This document shows, piece by piece, positions 55,792 to 64,000 of a stretch of DNA of 64,000 nucleotides; positions within the stretch are counted from its first letter, which is position 1, and the number at the start of each line of letters is the position of its first letter. Location of the stretch: contig CAINFC010000216.1 in assembly GCA_903847975.1 (NCBI GenBank), positions 1 through 64,000 on the forward strand, given 5' to 3'. The position numbers and the translations under genes were made by a program. This DNA comes from an uncultured Acidobacteriota bacterium (lineage in GTDB: Bacteria > Acidobacteriota > UBA6911 > CAINFC01). The notes beneath the pieces are model-generated. The model saw only the letters and a list, made by a program, of their open reading frames with translations. It did no database searches and was not told where the DNA came from.

Positions 55792-57423
55792 CTATAATAT
55801 GACTTCCAGGTTGTCCAGCGTGCCGCGCACCCGGAAGGGAGGGGCACTCTGAACGGCTCCGGAGACGACCCCCATAATGGCTCCGAAAAGGGAATCCTGG
55901 CCCCGCGAAGGAGCCTGCATCTTAGGCTGTACCTGGTAGTCGAGAAAGCCCTGGGTGGTAAAGGATCCGTCCAGCAGCAGGGTTAGCAGGCCGGCGCGGG
56001 CCTCCATGGACCTGCTTTTTACTTCCTTTCCCGTAAACCGATAGTCGGACTGCACATTCAGGTCGCTCGACAGCTTTTCGTCACCGGAGGCGATCCGGGT
56101 CAGGGTGTTCAGGAATTTCAGCTTTTCCGAGAGCTCGAAGGTATTGATTTTTCCTTTTTGAATGGTGAAGCGGCCGTCGGCGCGCAGGTTCTGGATGGAC
56201 TGCTCACGGTGAAAGTCGAGCCCGGCCCCCTGGAGGTTTCCGGTCAGGTCCAGAAGACCTTCCATGCGCGGCTTGCCGGAAGCGGAGGCGAAAATCAGAC
56301 CGAGATCCGCCTGCCGGATTTCGACTTTGAGCTGGTACTCCGGAAGACGGGAGCCCGGGAGAATCTGTCCCGAAGATTTAAGCTGGCCGCCAAAAATCTG
56401 ACCCTGGAGCTGGGGAATGACCAGCTGATTGTCGGTCCAGCGGAGCTGCATGACCACCTGCTCCGCATTCCGGGGACCGATCCCCAGCCGTTCGACCGCC
56501 AGAGTGCCCTGGATGTCCGAGGCGCTGGAAGGGGAAGAGGTCAGGCTTTTGCCGCCGGCGGGAATGGCGACGGAAGTTTCCTGGACCAGGTTTCTCCATC
56601 TCTCGATATTTTCCAGCTTCAGCTCCGGGCTGCGCAATTCAAAACGGACGATCGGTTCCAGAAAAGAGTTGACCTGGATATTCCCTTCAAACGTGCTGTT
56701 GTCCAGCCTGGCTTTTACCTGCTCGATAAGCAGGCGGTTCTGGACCAGGCGCGCCAGCCCCTCATCAATCAGCAGGGGCGGGGTCAGCCGGCTGAGTTGA
56801 ATCGTGGCCCCTTCCAGGTTGACTTCCGCCTGGGCGCTCAGAAAGGGGTTTCCTTCCGGAGGATCGGGATCCCAGAACCGGGCCCGGATATTTTGAATCT
56901 GAAAGGCCGGACGGGACGAGGAGCTGTCATCCCAGTATCCTACGGTCATTTCGTCCAGTTGCACGTTCAGGCCTTTGGGGAAGCCGGCTTCATTCCGCTC
57001 GCCGGCAGGAGAAGTGCCGGCCGGCGAGGTCCCTGGCGCGGCATCCTCTTTCGGGGCTTTCTGGCTCAGGACTTCCCTGTTGAGCTGCAGGACCGGCTTG
57101 GAAATCCGAATGGACTCCACCTCCGTTTTCCCCCGCAGGTAGGCGAGGGGGTCCACATGGATCTCGACGGAGGGGGAGACCATAAGGTCCATGCCGGCCG
57201 GCAGGCGCGAGTCCTGAATGTGAAGGTTTTCGATTTGCAGCCGAAAAGACGGGATGGTCTTGAGCTGCAGGCGGTCAAAGGAAACCTTGCGGCGCAGAAC
57301 CTGCTCCAGCTTGGACTGCACCAGCGGCCGGAAGTGGTTCGCATCCATCAGAATGGGAATACAGAGAAGGGCAATCAGCACCAGGATCAGCACTGCGCCC
57401 AGCACGGCAATGGCTTTTTTCAT
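55792..57423 (-). CDS. AsmA-like protein, short form
   Basis: Protein of 543 residues with one N-terminal TM (AIAVLGAVLILVLIALLCIPI) and an otherwise beta-rich periplasmic part. The DANHFRPLVQSKLEQVLRRKVSFD start is typical of AsmA-family proteins, and the C-terminus has the AsmA_2-like LNTLTRIASGDEKL region. These proteins are associated with outer-membrane lipid homeostasis. It is the second AsmA-like protein of the window. ATG 57423 is chosen because the upstream frame has no TM and no fold support. It diverges from the methyltransferase gene. Confidence 0.8.
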   Translation of the reverse strand: MKKAIAVLGAVLILVLIALLCIPILMDANHFRPLVQSKLEQVLRRKVSFDRLQLKTIPSFRLQIENLHIQDSRLPAGMDLMVSPSVEIHVDPLAYLRGKTEVESIRISKPVLQLNREVLSQKAPKEDAAPGTSPAGTSPAGERNEAGFPKGLNVQLDEMTVGYWDDSSSSRPAFQIQNIRARFWDPDPPEGNPFLSAQAEVNLEGATIQLSRLTPPLLIDEGLARLVQNRLLIEQVKARLDNSTFEGNIQVNSFLEPIVRFELRSPELKLENIERWRNLVQETSVAIPAGGKSLTSSPSSASDIQGTLAVERLGIGPRNAEQVVMQLRWTDNQLVIPQLQGQIFGGQLKSSGQILPGSRLPEYQLKVEIRQADLGLIFASASGKPRMEGLLDLTGNLQGAGLDFHREQSIQNLRADGRFTIQKGKINTFELSEKLKFLNTLTRIASGDEKLSSDLNVQSDYRFTGKEVKSRSMEARAGLLTLLLDGSFTTQGFLDYQVQPKMQAPSRGQDSLFGAIMGVVSGAVQSAPPFRVRGTLDNLEVIL

Positions 57424-57616
57424 AATCGATTGTTCGCTTTCCTGCCGGCAACCGCCCGCTGCTTCCCGACTCGCCGAAATCCGGCGGAGCCGTTGCCGTA
57501 TCGCTCCTAAATACATAATTCTGCCATAGGAAACGGGCAAAGGGAAATCAAGGTGGAGCCATGCATTCCACACGAAGATAACTTATAATCCGGAAAAGCC
57601 GGACCAGGAGTATAAA

Positions 57617-58456
57617 ATGAGCGACAGCGGTTATTGGCAGGAAACGTTTGATCTGCAGGACCCGGGCCTTCCGCCGGTCCTGGACGAATTGCCCTTCTGG
57701 TCGGCTCCGTTCGGGTTGCGGCTTATGGAGGCCATACCCTACCGGCGCGGGCAGCGGGCTCTGGATATCGGCTGCGGCACCGGATTTCCTTTCCTGGAAC
57801 TTGCCATGCGCCTGGGGCCGTCCTGCTTCGTGGCAGGATTGGAGCCCTGGGCCGGAGGGCGGCAGAGGGTCCGCCAGAAGCTGGATCGCTACCGGCTCGA
57901 CAATGCCCTCGTCGTGGCGGGGTGCGCCGAGGAGCTGCCATTTCGGGAGGAAACGTTCGACCTGCTGGTCTCCAACAACGGCTTGAACAATGTGCAGGAC
58001 TTGAGCCGGTCGCTCGGGGAGTGCCGCCGCGTGTGCCGCGCGGGCGGGCGGCTGATTTTCACCGCCAACACCGATCGCACCTTTCACCGCTTCTATGCTC
58101 TATTGGCCGGGGTGCTGACGGAGCTGGGCCGGCCGGACCTCTGCGGCGGCATGGAGGAGCACATCCGGCGGAAAAGGCCGTCCGTGCCGGTGTGGGAAAC
58201 CACTCTGGGGCAGAATGGCTTTGTCGTGCAGGCCGTGCAGGAGGACTCTTTCTCCTACCGCTTTGCGGACGGGACGGCCCTTTTTCGCCACTTCTTCATG
58301 AAGCTTGCCTTTTTGCCGGCCTGGAAGGAGGTCGTCCCGGAGGAAAACCGGCCGGCGGTTTTCTCCCGGCTGGAATATCTTTTGAACCGGGAGGCGGAAC
58401 CCGGGGGAATCTGCCTGCCGGTGCCGTTCCTGCTCTTCGACTGCCGGAAGAAGTAG
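57617..58456 (+). CDS. Class I SAM-dependent methyltransferase
   Basis: Cytoplasmic protein of 279 residues. It has the Rossmann-type ALDIGCGTGFPFLEL SAM-binding motif I, an acidic strand, and SNNGLNNVQDLSRSLGE as motif IV-like segment. The C-terminal 110 residues form an unassigned substrate domain. The ATG follows AGGAGTATAAA. The substrate is not evident; ubiquinone/menaquinone-like or small-molecule methylation are options. It stands alone, convergent with the ferritin-PilZ fusion gene. Confidence 0.85.
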   Translation: MSDSGYWQETFDLQDPGLPPVLDELPFWSAPFGLRLMEAIPYRRGQRALDIGCGTGFPFLELAMRLGPSCFVAGLEPWAGGRQRVRQKLDRYRLDNALVVAGCAEELPFREETFDLLVSNNGLNNVQDLSRSLGECRRVCRAGGRLIFTANTDRTFHRFYALLAGVLTELGRPDLCGGMEEHIRRKRPSVPVWETTLGQNGFVVQAVQEDSFSYRFADGTALFRHFFMKLAFLPAWKEVVPEENRPAVFSRLEYLLNREAEPGGICLPVPFLLFDCRKK

Positions 58457-58504
58457 CTTTAACGCTGCGGTAAAAGGTGCCACCCTATCCTTGCGAAACG
58501 CCCT

Positions 58505-58598
58505 TTCGCTTTTCTTTCCGCTCTTCCTTTCTTCCTGTGAGTTCATGCCCTTGACAGGAAGACGGGAAGATCAGGAAGGAAAGAAGAAGGAAAGCCGG
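58505..58598. repeat. Intergenic purine/pyrimidine palindrome, copy 3
   Basis: Arms of about 23 nt pair imperfectly: the left arm ends in CTTCCTGT (58531-58538) and the right arm begins ACAGGAAG (58554-58561), with a 15-nt loop. It lies between two convergent genes and contains the same arm blocks as the other copies. Confidence 0.75.
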
Positions 58599-59753
58599 TC
58601 AGGACGGGATTTTTTCGATTTCCTCGAGAAGCCTTTTGGGGGTGGCGATGGAAACATCCAGCTGGACGTTTACTCCCTGGCTGGTCAGCGCTTCCCGCAA
58701 TCCTTTTTCCTGGAGGCCGGCGACGGCTATGACCGGAAGGTCCTGATAGTGGGCTACGGAGCGCACAAACCGCAGAAGAAAGAAACTGGGGTCCGCGACC
58801 GCCTCGACCATCAGGACCAGGCAGGAGAGATCCATTCCTTTCCGCAGCGCCGATAAGGCATCCGGGATGGTGCTGATCGCAATGGCTTTGTGGCCGGCAT
58901 AAGTGAGTGCGTGGGAAAAATACTGGACGTTGCAGTTGGGGGACAGGCGGCCGCCGACCAGCAATACCCGCTTTTTGGTGTTGGGAGCGGGCTCCAGGAT
59001 ATTCCGGGCGACGTACCTGCGAATCGCATCCCGGTCTTCGGTCTCCAGGCCGGAAAACTGAATCCCGATTCCCACGGCTTCCAGTTCATATTGAATGACC
59101 GCCGTGAGCGTCAGGAACCTTTCCTCCAGGGGAAACTGGACGGTGATCGATTCTCCGGGAGCGAAAGCGCCATCGGACATCAGAAACATGCCTCCTTCGC
59201 TCATGTCCACTCCTTTGGCGGACCGGGTCCCGTTGATCAGAACGGTCTCCTTGTAGCCCACCCGGGTATGGCCCCGAAAGTCGTTTTCGGCGGGCTTGAG
59301 CTCGACGGCCACGCTCCGGGCGAACCCGGCTACCTTGTCGGCATGGGCTCCAAACCCCACGCTCAGCTGCATGAGGAAATTCCGGAGCTCCGGGTTGGTG
59401 TCTTTCAGGGCGGTGATCCAGTATCTTTCCGCTTCGCTGTTTTCGAAGTGGTAGATATGGTTGACCAGCTCGGTAAAGGAAAGGTCCGCGGTTTTCAGCC
59501 AGGCAATTTTTTTCAGCGTGGCGTTGATCTCCGAAAGGTTGATTCGGGCCTCCTTGAACACTTTGGGGGCGGACTCCATGATCCGCCTTTCCATGCGCAC
59601 GAATTGAACATGGGAATTTTCCTCCTGGTGCATCGATAGGAAGAAATCCGCTACCTGCTTGTATTCCAGGTGGTTTTCATACTGGTGGTAATAGAAAGAA
59701 GCCATTTCCGATTCGACCCGCTCGAGCAGGTCCAGAAGTTTGCTGATTCTCAT
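58599..59753 (-). CDS. Ferritin-like/PilZ/pseudo-receiver fusion protein
   Basis: Protein of 384 residues with three segments. Residues 1-150 are helical and ferritin/rubrerythrin-like, with Glu16 in VESEMASFYYH, E44-E45-N-S-H48 and Glu104/109; some metal ligands are present but the last ExxH is replaced by AHADK. Residues 155-250 form a PilZ domain with RGHTR (160-164) and DMSEGG (183-188), so the c-di-GMP-binding signature is intact. Residues 261-384 look like a response-regulator receiver, but the DD pair and phosphoacceptor Asp are missing (LLVGGR, LVLMVEA), hence a pseudo-receiver. AAAGGA precedes the ATG. An HD-GYP protein that could set c-di-GMP levels is at 25158. Confidence 0.78.
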   Translation of the reverse strand: MRISKLLDLLERVESEMASFYYHQYENHLEYKQVADFFLSMHQEENSHVQFVRMERRIMESAPKVFKEARINLSEINATLKKIAWLKTADLSFTELVNHIYHFENSEAERYWITALKDTNPELRNFLMQLSVGFGAHADKVAGFARSVAVELKPAENDFRGHTRVGYKETVLINGTRSAKGVDMSEGGMFLMSDGAFAPGESITVQFPLEERFLTLTAVIQYELEAVGIGIQFSGLETEDRDAIRRYVARNILEPAPNTKKRVLLVGGRLSPNCNVQYFSHALTYAGHKAIAISTIPDALSALRKGMDLSCLVLMVEAVADPSFFLLRFVRSVAHYQDLPVIAVAGLQEKGLREALTSQGVNVQLDVSIATPKRLLEEIEKIPS

Positions 59754-59810
59754 GGATCCTTTTTGATTGAGGGTGTAAGAGTGTGGTGGACGGGGCCGGA
59801 TTCCTTCCCG

Positions 59811-61289
59811 TCACGCCATAGATAAGCCTGGTACGCCGGGCGCCAGCTTCGACTTCCAGCGGGCATAGAGCGCCCGGAATTCAGCCTGGCGCTGCGCGTG
59901 GGAAACAACAGGCGGTGGATAATTGCCCCTCTGCCCGGCCGGAATATTTCCGGAAATCAGCAGGGAAGCATCCACGGCACCCAGCTCCGGGAGGTAGGTG
60001 CGGATGTAGTCTCCGCGCGGGTCGTACTTTCCGGCCTGCAAGCAGGGATTGAAGATCCGCAGAGGCTTGGGGTCCATGCCGCTGGATGCGCTCCACTGCC
60101 AGCCTCCGTTATTGGCGGCCAGGTCTCCGTCTGCCAGATGCCGCATGAAATACTTTTCTCCCCATCGCCAGTCGATGCACAAATCCTTGGTCAGAAACGC
60201 GGCCACAATCATGCGGCAGCGGTTGTGCATCCAGCCGGTGGAGTTCAGCTGGCGCATGGCGGCATCGACCATCGGGAATCCCGTTTCGCCGCGGGTCCAG
60301 GCGTGAAAGAGGTCTTCCCGGTTCTCCCACGGGAAGCGGTCCCAGCCGGGCCGGAAGGCGCCGTCGGCCAGTCCGGGAAAATGCCAGAGGGCATGCTGGT
60401 AGAACTCGCGCCAGCAAAGCTCCTGCTGCCAGGTTTGAACCCCTTCGGACGCGCCGGCAGAGAAGCTCTGCCTCTCCGCGCGGCAGGAGGCCGCCCAGGC
60501 GGTGCGGATTCCCAGAACTCCCAGGTGAAAAGCGGCACTGAGTCCGGAGGTGCCGGCCACGGCCGGAAAATTCCGCTGAGTGTGGTAGGAGGCAATCCGG
60601 TTTTCCATGAATTCATGCAGCATTTGCCGGGACGCCGCCTCTCCCGGGGCTGCCGGCAAGTCTCCCTTCCAGTTCAATCCGGCCTGCCGGCGAATCGACC
60701 GGCAGTCGGTTTGCGGATCGAGCATTTCCGGAATTTCCCCTTGGGCGGCTCTCCACTCCGAAGGGAGAAGGGATTCCAGCCCGCGGGGCTCACCGACGGG
60801 CTTCGGCTTGGGCAATCGGATCCACTTTCTCCAGAAGGGGCCAAACACCTGGTAGGCCTGACCGCTTCCGGTGTAGAGCTCCTGCGGGGAGTGCAGCAGC
60901 TGGTCCCAGAATCGGCACACGCCCGTTCCCGAGGCCCGCAAAACCTGCTCGACTTCCGTGTCCCTGCGGCGGGAATAGGGCTCCACGTCCTCGTTCCAGA
61001 AAACCGAAGCGGCATGAAGGGCTTGGGCCAGCGCGGGAATCCGCTCCTGCGGGGCGCCCCGCAGCAGAACCAGGCGTCCTCCCGCGTCGCGGTAGCGCCG
61101 GGCCAGCTCCGGAAGGCATTCCAGCAGGTAAGCCAGCCGGACGGGGGCCAGGTCTTCCCGCGCCAGGATTCCGGGGTCCAGGCAGAAAACGCCCACCAGC
61201 CTGGGATTCTGCTGGGACGCGGCATACAGACCCAGGTTGTCCGAAAACCGCAGATCGCGGCGATGCCAAAATAGAATCGTTTGTTTCAT
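59811..61289 (-). CDS. phr: Deoxyribodipyrimidine photolyase (CPD class I)
   Basis: Flavoprotein of 492 residues that repairs UV-induced pyrimidine dimers with light. It has the photolyase start (TILFWHRRDLRFSDNLGL), antenna-binding domain, and a FAD-binding C-terminal domain with WMHNRCRMIVAAFLTKDLCIDWRWGE, NNGGWQWSASSG and the Trp triad region. Length and order fit class I CPD photolyase rather than plant cryptochrome. It stands alone, and its start faces the GWxTD gene across a divergent intergenic region holding a palindromic repeat. Confidence 0.95.
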   Translation of the reverse strand: MKQTILFWHRRDLRFSDNLGLYAASQQNPRLVGVFCLDPGILAREDLAPVRLAYLLECLPELARRYRDAGGRLVLLRGAPQERIPALAQALHAASVFWNEDVEPYSRRRDTEVEQVLRASGTGVCRFWDQLLHSPQELYTGSGQAYQVFGPFWRKWIRLPKPKPVGEPRGLESLLPSEWRAAQGEIPEMLDPQTDCRSIRRQAGLNWKGDLPAAPGEAASRQMLHEFMENRIASYHTQRNFPAVAGTSGLSAAFHLGVLGIRTAWAASCRAERQSFSAGASEGVQTWQQELCWREFYQHALWHFPGLADGAFRPGWDRFPWENREDLFHAWTRGETGFPMVDAAMRQLNSTGWMHNRCRMIVAAFLTKDLCIDWRWGEKYFMRHLADGDLAANNGGWQWSASSGMDPKPLRIFNPCLQAGKYDPRGDYIRTYLPELGAVDASLLISGNIPAGQRGNYPPPVVSHAQRQAEFRALYARWKSKLAPGVPGLSMA

Positions 61290-61390
61290 GTTTCTGCCAA
61301 GGTCCGGCGGAAAATCAGCTTGGCGCAGAACCGGTAGCGTCTGTTTCTCCGACCTAATTATACACAGCGGCCGAGAGCTTCTTGCTATAT

Positions 61391-61462
61391 CCTTTCCGAT
61401 CTTCCGGCCTTCCTGTGAAAGGATCGGGATTACAGAAAGAAAGGAAGATCGGGAAGAAATGC
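61391..61462. repeat. Intergenic purine/pyrimidine palindrome, copy 4
   Basis: Left arm 61396-61416 and right arm 61432-61452 pair at 17 of 21 positions around a 15-nt loop. It is the only copy between divergent genes. Confidence 0.78.
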
Positions 61463-61488
61463 GGAAGGGCTGGCGCTTCGCGTCGGTA

Positions 61489-61518
61489 ATGACTTTTTCC
61501 CGGCGTATCCTTTATAAT
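61489..61518 (+). promoter_or_regulatory. Candidate promoter of the GWxTD gene
   Basis: ATGACT (61489-61494) and a consensus TATAAT (61513-61518) are separated by 18 bp. The -10 lies only 8 nt before the ATG at 61527, so the transcript could be leaderless; no ribosome site is evident. Confidence 0.4.
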
Positions 61519-61526
61519 TGAGTGTG

Positions 61527-63119
61527 ATGAAGAAGCACTTCCTTTTCTGCCTGCCGGCACTTCTGTTTTTTCTGGTCCCGCTGCTGGAGGGACAAGCCCC
61601 CGGCTCGCGGAAAAAACCGGCGCCGCCCAGGAACCGCTACCAGGAGTGGCTTTCCCGGGATGTGGCCTATATCATCACCCCGGAAGAGAAGCAGGTTTTT
61701 ACCCAGCTGAAAACCGACGACGAGCGGGAGCAGTTTGTAGACCAGTTCTGGCTGAAGCGGGATCCGGATCCGATGACCTTCGCCAACGAATACAAGGAGG
61801 AGCATTACCGGCGGTTGGCCTATGTGAACACCTATTACGGGTCCGGGATCCCCGGATGGAAAACGGACCGCGGGCGGATTTACATTCTCTACGGGCCGCC
61901 GGCGCAAATCGAGGCCAACGCCTCCGGCAGTTCCTACGAGCGTCCCCGGAGCGAGGGCGGAGGCCGCACCGCGACCTTTCCTTTTGAGGTCTGGCGCTAC
62001 CGGCACATCGACGGGATCGGCGACGACGTGACCATCGAGTTCGTGGATAAATCGATGACCGGGCAATACACTCTGTCCACCGATCCCTCGGAAAAGGATG
62101 CCCTGCTGCGGGTACCCGGGCTGGGCAAAACCCTGCTGGAAGAGGCCGGTGTCGCTTCCAAGACCGATCGTGTTCTGGGTGTAAATCAGCAGGAAACGGT
62201 CCTGCAGATGGGGCGGTCCTGGAAAGACCAGTCTTTCGAGCGGATCATCCAGAGCGCCAACCTCAACCGCCCCCCCGAGATCCGCTTCAGGGAGCTGCAG
62301 CAGTCGGTTCAGGCCCGGGTTTTATACCGCGACATTCCGGTCCGCATTCGCTGGGAGCACATCTGGGTGGACGATCAGAGGGTGCTCGTTCCCCTTACCA
62401 TGGTGGTGCCGTCCTCCGCGCTGGCTTTCCGCATGGAAGGAGATGGCATCACCCGCAGCTCCTCCGTGCAGTACTATGGAAGAGTCATCAGCGTGACCGG
62501 GCGGATCACGCGGGAATTCGAGCAGGAGCTCTCTTTCCACCCCTCGCGGAGCGCCGGCGGATTCGTCATTCTGCGGCAGGTTCTGCTGCCACCCGGACGC
62601 TATCGCCTGGAGCTGGTCCTGAAGGATCTGGTCTCCAACAAATACGGTTTTGCAGAAACCGGGATCTCCGTGGTCAACGACCGGCCGGCCCAGGCGAAGA
62701 TGAGCTCCCTGATCCTGGCTCACCGTATCGAAGTGCTCACCCAGGCGCCGGACGCTCTGGATGCCGCCGTCATCGGGGATCTGCGCATCCACCCGGTGAC
62801 CGAGCCGGTATTCTCGGGAAAGTCGAACCTGGGAGTGTATTTCCAATGCACAGCACCGGAATCGTCTCTTTCCTCCTCCCTGCCGATTGAGGTCCAGTAC
62901 CGGGTGTCGCGCGGGGATCAGGTGGTGGAGGAGGTGATCGACCGCGAGGGAATCACGGTTCATCGCCGGGATCCGGGCCGGATGATCGCTTTTGCCTTTC
63001 TTTCTCTGGGCAAAATGGCACCGGGAAATTACACCCTTTCCGTTACGCTAAAAATTCCGGAGAATGAACCCCTGACCGCCGGCAGACCGTTTTCGATCCG
63101 AACCGAGGGAGGCCCTTAG
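61527..63119 (+). CDS. GWxTD domain exported protein
   Basis: Exported protein of 530 residues with a Sec signal peptide (FLFCLPALLFFLVPLLEG). The GWxTD domain lies around residues 35-165: RNRYQEWLSRDVAYIITPEEKQ, FVDQFWLKRDPDP, GIPGWKTDRGRIYILYG and FEVWRYRHIDGIGDDV; the GWKTD segment gives the family its name. The rest is beta-rich. The family is typical of Acidobacteriota and allied phyla, and its molecular role is not known. It precedes the TonB-dependent receptor by about 180 bp on the same strand. GTG and TTG codons a few bases earlier are alternative starts. Confidence 0.88.
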   Translation: MKKHFLFCLPALLFFLVPLLEGQAPGSRKKPAPPRNRYQEWLSRDVAYIITPEEKQVFTQLKTDDEREQFVDQFWLKRDPDPMTFANEYKEEHYRRLAYVNTYYGSGIPGWKTDRGRIYILYGPPAQIEANASGSSYERPRSEGGGRTATFPFEVWRYRHIDGIGDDVTIEFVDKSMTGQYTLSTDPSEKDALLRVPGLGKTLLEEAGVASKTDRVLGVNQQETVLQMGRSWKDQSFERIIQSANLNRPPEIRFRELQQSVQARVLYRDIPVRIRWEHIWVDDQRVLVPLTMVVPSSALAFRMEGDGITRSSSVQYYGRVISVTGRITREFEQELSFHPSRSAGGFVILRQVLLPPGRYRLELVLKDLVSNKYGFAETGISVVNDRPAQAKMSSLILAHRIEVLTQAPDALDAAVIGDLRIHPVTEPVFSGKSNLGVYFQCTAPESSLSSSLPIEVQYRVSRGDQVVEEVIDREGITVHRRDPGRMIAFAFLSLGKMAPGNYTLSVTLKIPENEPLTAGRPFSIRTEGGP

Positions 63120-63142
63120 ACCGCCTTTTGCCGCAAAGAATT

Positions 63143-63164
63143 CCGCGGCTAATCTTAGCGGCGG
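63143..63164 (+). terminator. Hairpin after the GWxTD gene, possible terminator
   Basis: CCGC-G-GCTAA and TTAGC-G-GCGG pair around a TC loop with a single G-G mismatch. A moderately T-rich tail (ATTTTGTTGT) follows. Confidence 0.5.
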
Positions 63165-63201
63165 TAAGGATTTTGTTGTAAAATGTTAAGTACTTTGGGA
63201 A

Positions 63202-63268
63202 GGTGAGCCTGTTCAACACTTGAATTCCACAGAGTTTTTCTCCGTGGTTATTCGAGGGACGGCTCACC
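63202..63268 (+). promoter_or_regulatory. Structured 5' leader of the TonB-dependent receptor gene
   Basis: An outer stem (GGTGAGCC 63202-63209 with GGCTCACC 63261-63268) encloses an inner stem (CCACAGAG 63227-63234 with CTCCGTGG 63240-63247, one mismatch, TTTTT loop). The structure ends about 30 nt before the start codon, upstream of the AAGGAG ribosome site. No known riboswitch is recognised. Confidence 0.5.
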
Positions 63269-63298
63269 AGAGGATATTCCGGAAAAGGAGATTAAATT

Positions 63299-64000
63299 AT
63301 GCGCAGAGGCTTCCCTGATACTTTTTTTCTTTTTGCTGGATTGTTTCTGCTGGTTTTTCTTCCGAATTGCGTCTGGGCGGGAGGGGTGCTGACCGGAACG
63401 GTGTCCGGTACGGTCATCGACGGCCAGAACAACCAGCCGGTCGGCGATGTGGAGGTGTTTTTAACCAACAGCCGGACGGGCGCCGCACGGCGCACGCTAA
63501 CCAGCGAGAAAGGGGAATACGTTTTTTCGCAGGTATACCCGCCGGGGATTTATACCCTCAGCGCGCAAAAAGCCGGATATCAGACTCTGGAATACGAAAA
63601 CCTTCAGGTGGCGATCAACGACACCACCACTCCGGTCCCTCCGATTGTCCTGAAAACCACCCAGGAGGCGGCTGCCGCTCCGGCCGTGCAGGGACGGGCT
63701 GCGATCGTGAACCTCACGGATTCCATGCGAAAGATGGATGTGGGGGCTCCGGCGATTACTCTGCTTCCGATTTCCGGAGTGCGCTCCTTTGACCGCCTGG
63801 CCATGCTGGCTCCCGGGGTCTTCGAGGTTCCCGCCGCCGAAGGCACGGGCCCCGGCGTAGGGCCGGGGGTGGGCACCGCAGGTCAGTTCGCGGTCAACGG
63901 GCAGCGGGGGCGCAACAACGGCTTTCTGGTCGACGGCTCCGACAACAACGACCAGGATGTCGGCGTGCGGCGCCAGGGTTTCGTTACCCTGGTTCCGCAG
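63299..64000 (+). CDS. TonB-dependent receptor with carboxypeptidase-regulatory domain (5' part)
   Basis: Outer-membrane receptor running off the window end, with 234 codons seen and no stop. A signal peptide (FFLFAGLFLLVFLPNCVWA) is followed by a carboxypeptidase-regulatory-like domain (LTGTVSGTVIDGQNNQPVG, GEYVFSQVYPPGIYTLSA). The plug then begins with FAVNGQRGRNNGFLVDGSDNND, an Oar-like plug motif common in Acidobacteriota. Such receptors import large substrates or assist envelope assembly. AAGGAG lies 8 nt before the ATG. Confidence 0.88.
   Translation, partial: MRRGFPDTFFLFAGLFLLVFLPNCVWAGGVLTGTVSGTVIDGQNNQPVGDVEVFLTNSRTGAARRTLTSEKGEYVFSQVYPPGIYTLSAQKAGYQTLEYENLQVAINDTTTPVPPIVLKTTQEAAAAPAVQGRAAIVNLTDSMRKMDVGAPAITLLPISGVRSFDRLAMLAPGVFEVPAAEGTGPGVGPGVGTAGQFAVNGQRGRNNGFLVDGSDNNDQDVGVRRQGFVTLVPQ

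Overview
The window is GC-rich bacterial chromosome (roughly 60% GC by eye), densely coded, with no rRNA, tRNA, CRISPR or recognisable transposase gene. The gene content suggests an uncultured Acidobacteriota or close relative. It has a GWxTD-domain exported protein next to an Oar-like TonB-dependent receptor with an N-terminal carboxypeptidase-regulatory domain, Tat-exported Gfo/Idh/MocA oxidoreductases with a sulfatase, MacB-type orphan permeases, two AsmA-like proteins and a two-domain class PurL. The lineage is inferred from gene families, because no marker RNA is present.

Layout. 1-598: an array of GC-rich hairpins built from a direct repeat of about 295 bp. 599-5855: a sodium/solute symporter diverging from an SDR dehydrogenase and a Tat-exported glycosidase-like protein, probably a carbohydrate uptake and processing module. 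5897-7211: an AAA/DUF4143 ATPase whose N-terminus has been replaced by another copy of the hairpin repeat. 7212-9768: two MacB-type permeases without an ATPase. 9934-18173: an AsmA-like protein, then an oxidative pentose-acid module (ACS-type MFS importer, IlvD/Edd-family sugar-acid dehydratase, FAH-family 2-keto-3-deoxy-acid dehydratase, semialdehyde dehydrogenase) that matches the non-phosphorylative Weimberg-type route to 2-oxoglutarate.

18237-25114: a pseudouridine synthase, a tight four-gene minus-strand operon and soluble transhydrogenase. The operon encodes a degenerate nucleotidyltransferase, a membrane protein with a Cys/Gly-rich tail, an RCK-pore-RCK potassium channel and a radical SAM/SPASM maturase. 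It is the best candidate here for an undescribed system: a peptide-modifying enzyme, a plausible Cys-rich substrate and an ion channel made from one message.

25158-32931: an HD-GYP protein, aspartate kinase, PurL and an exported esterase. 32959-40107: a minus-strand run with accB-accC-thiE, a small membrane protein, and an exported sulfatase/oxidoreductase/TIM-barrel trio. 40232-53644: GH27 glycosidase, a secreted M12-like metalloprotease with four exact-period repeats, a ferredoxin-like protein, an oxidoreductase, an M3-like peptidase with a glycosyltransferase, an amidohydrolase and a D-cysteine-desulfhydrase-like enzyme. 53815-64000: a small coiled-coil protein, a sugar-isomerase-like protein, a second AsmA protein, a methyltransferase, an unusual ferritin-PilZ-pseudoreceiver fusion, photolyase, the GWxTD protein and the start of a TonB-dependent receptor.

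Several intergenic regions carry two small repeat families: degenerate TTCTG-rich 7-mers, and a purine/pyrimidine imperfect palindrome found four times, mostly between convergent genes.
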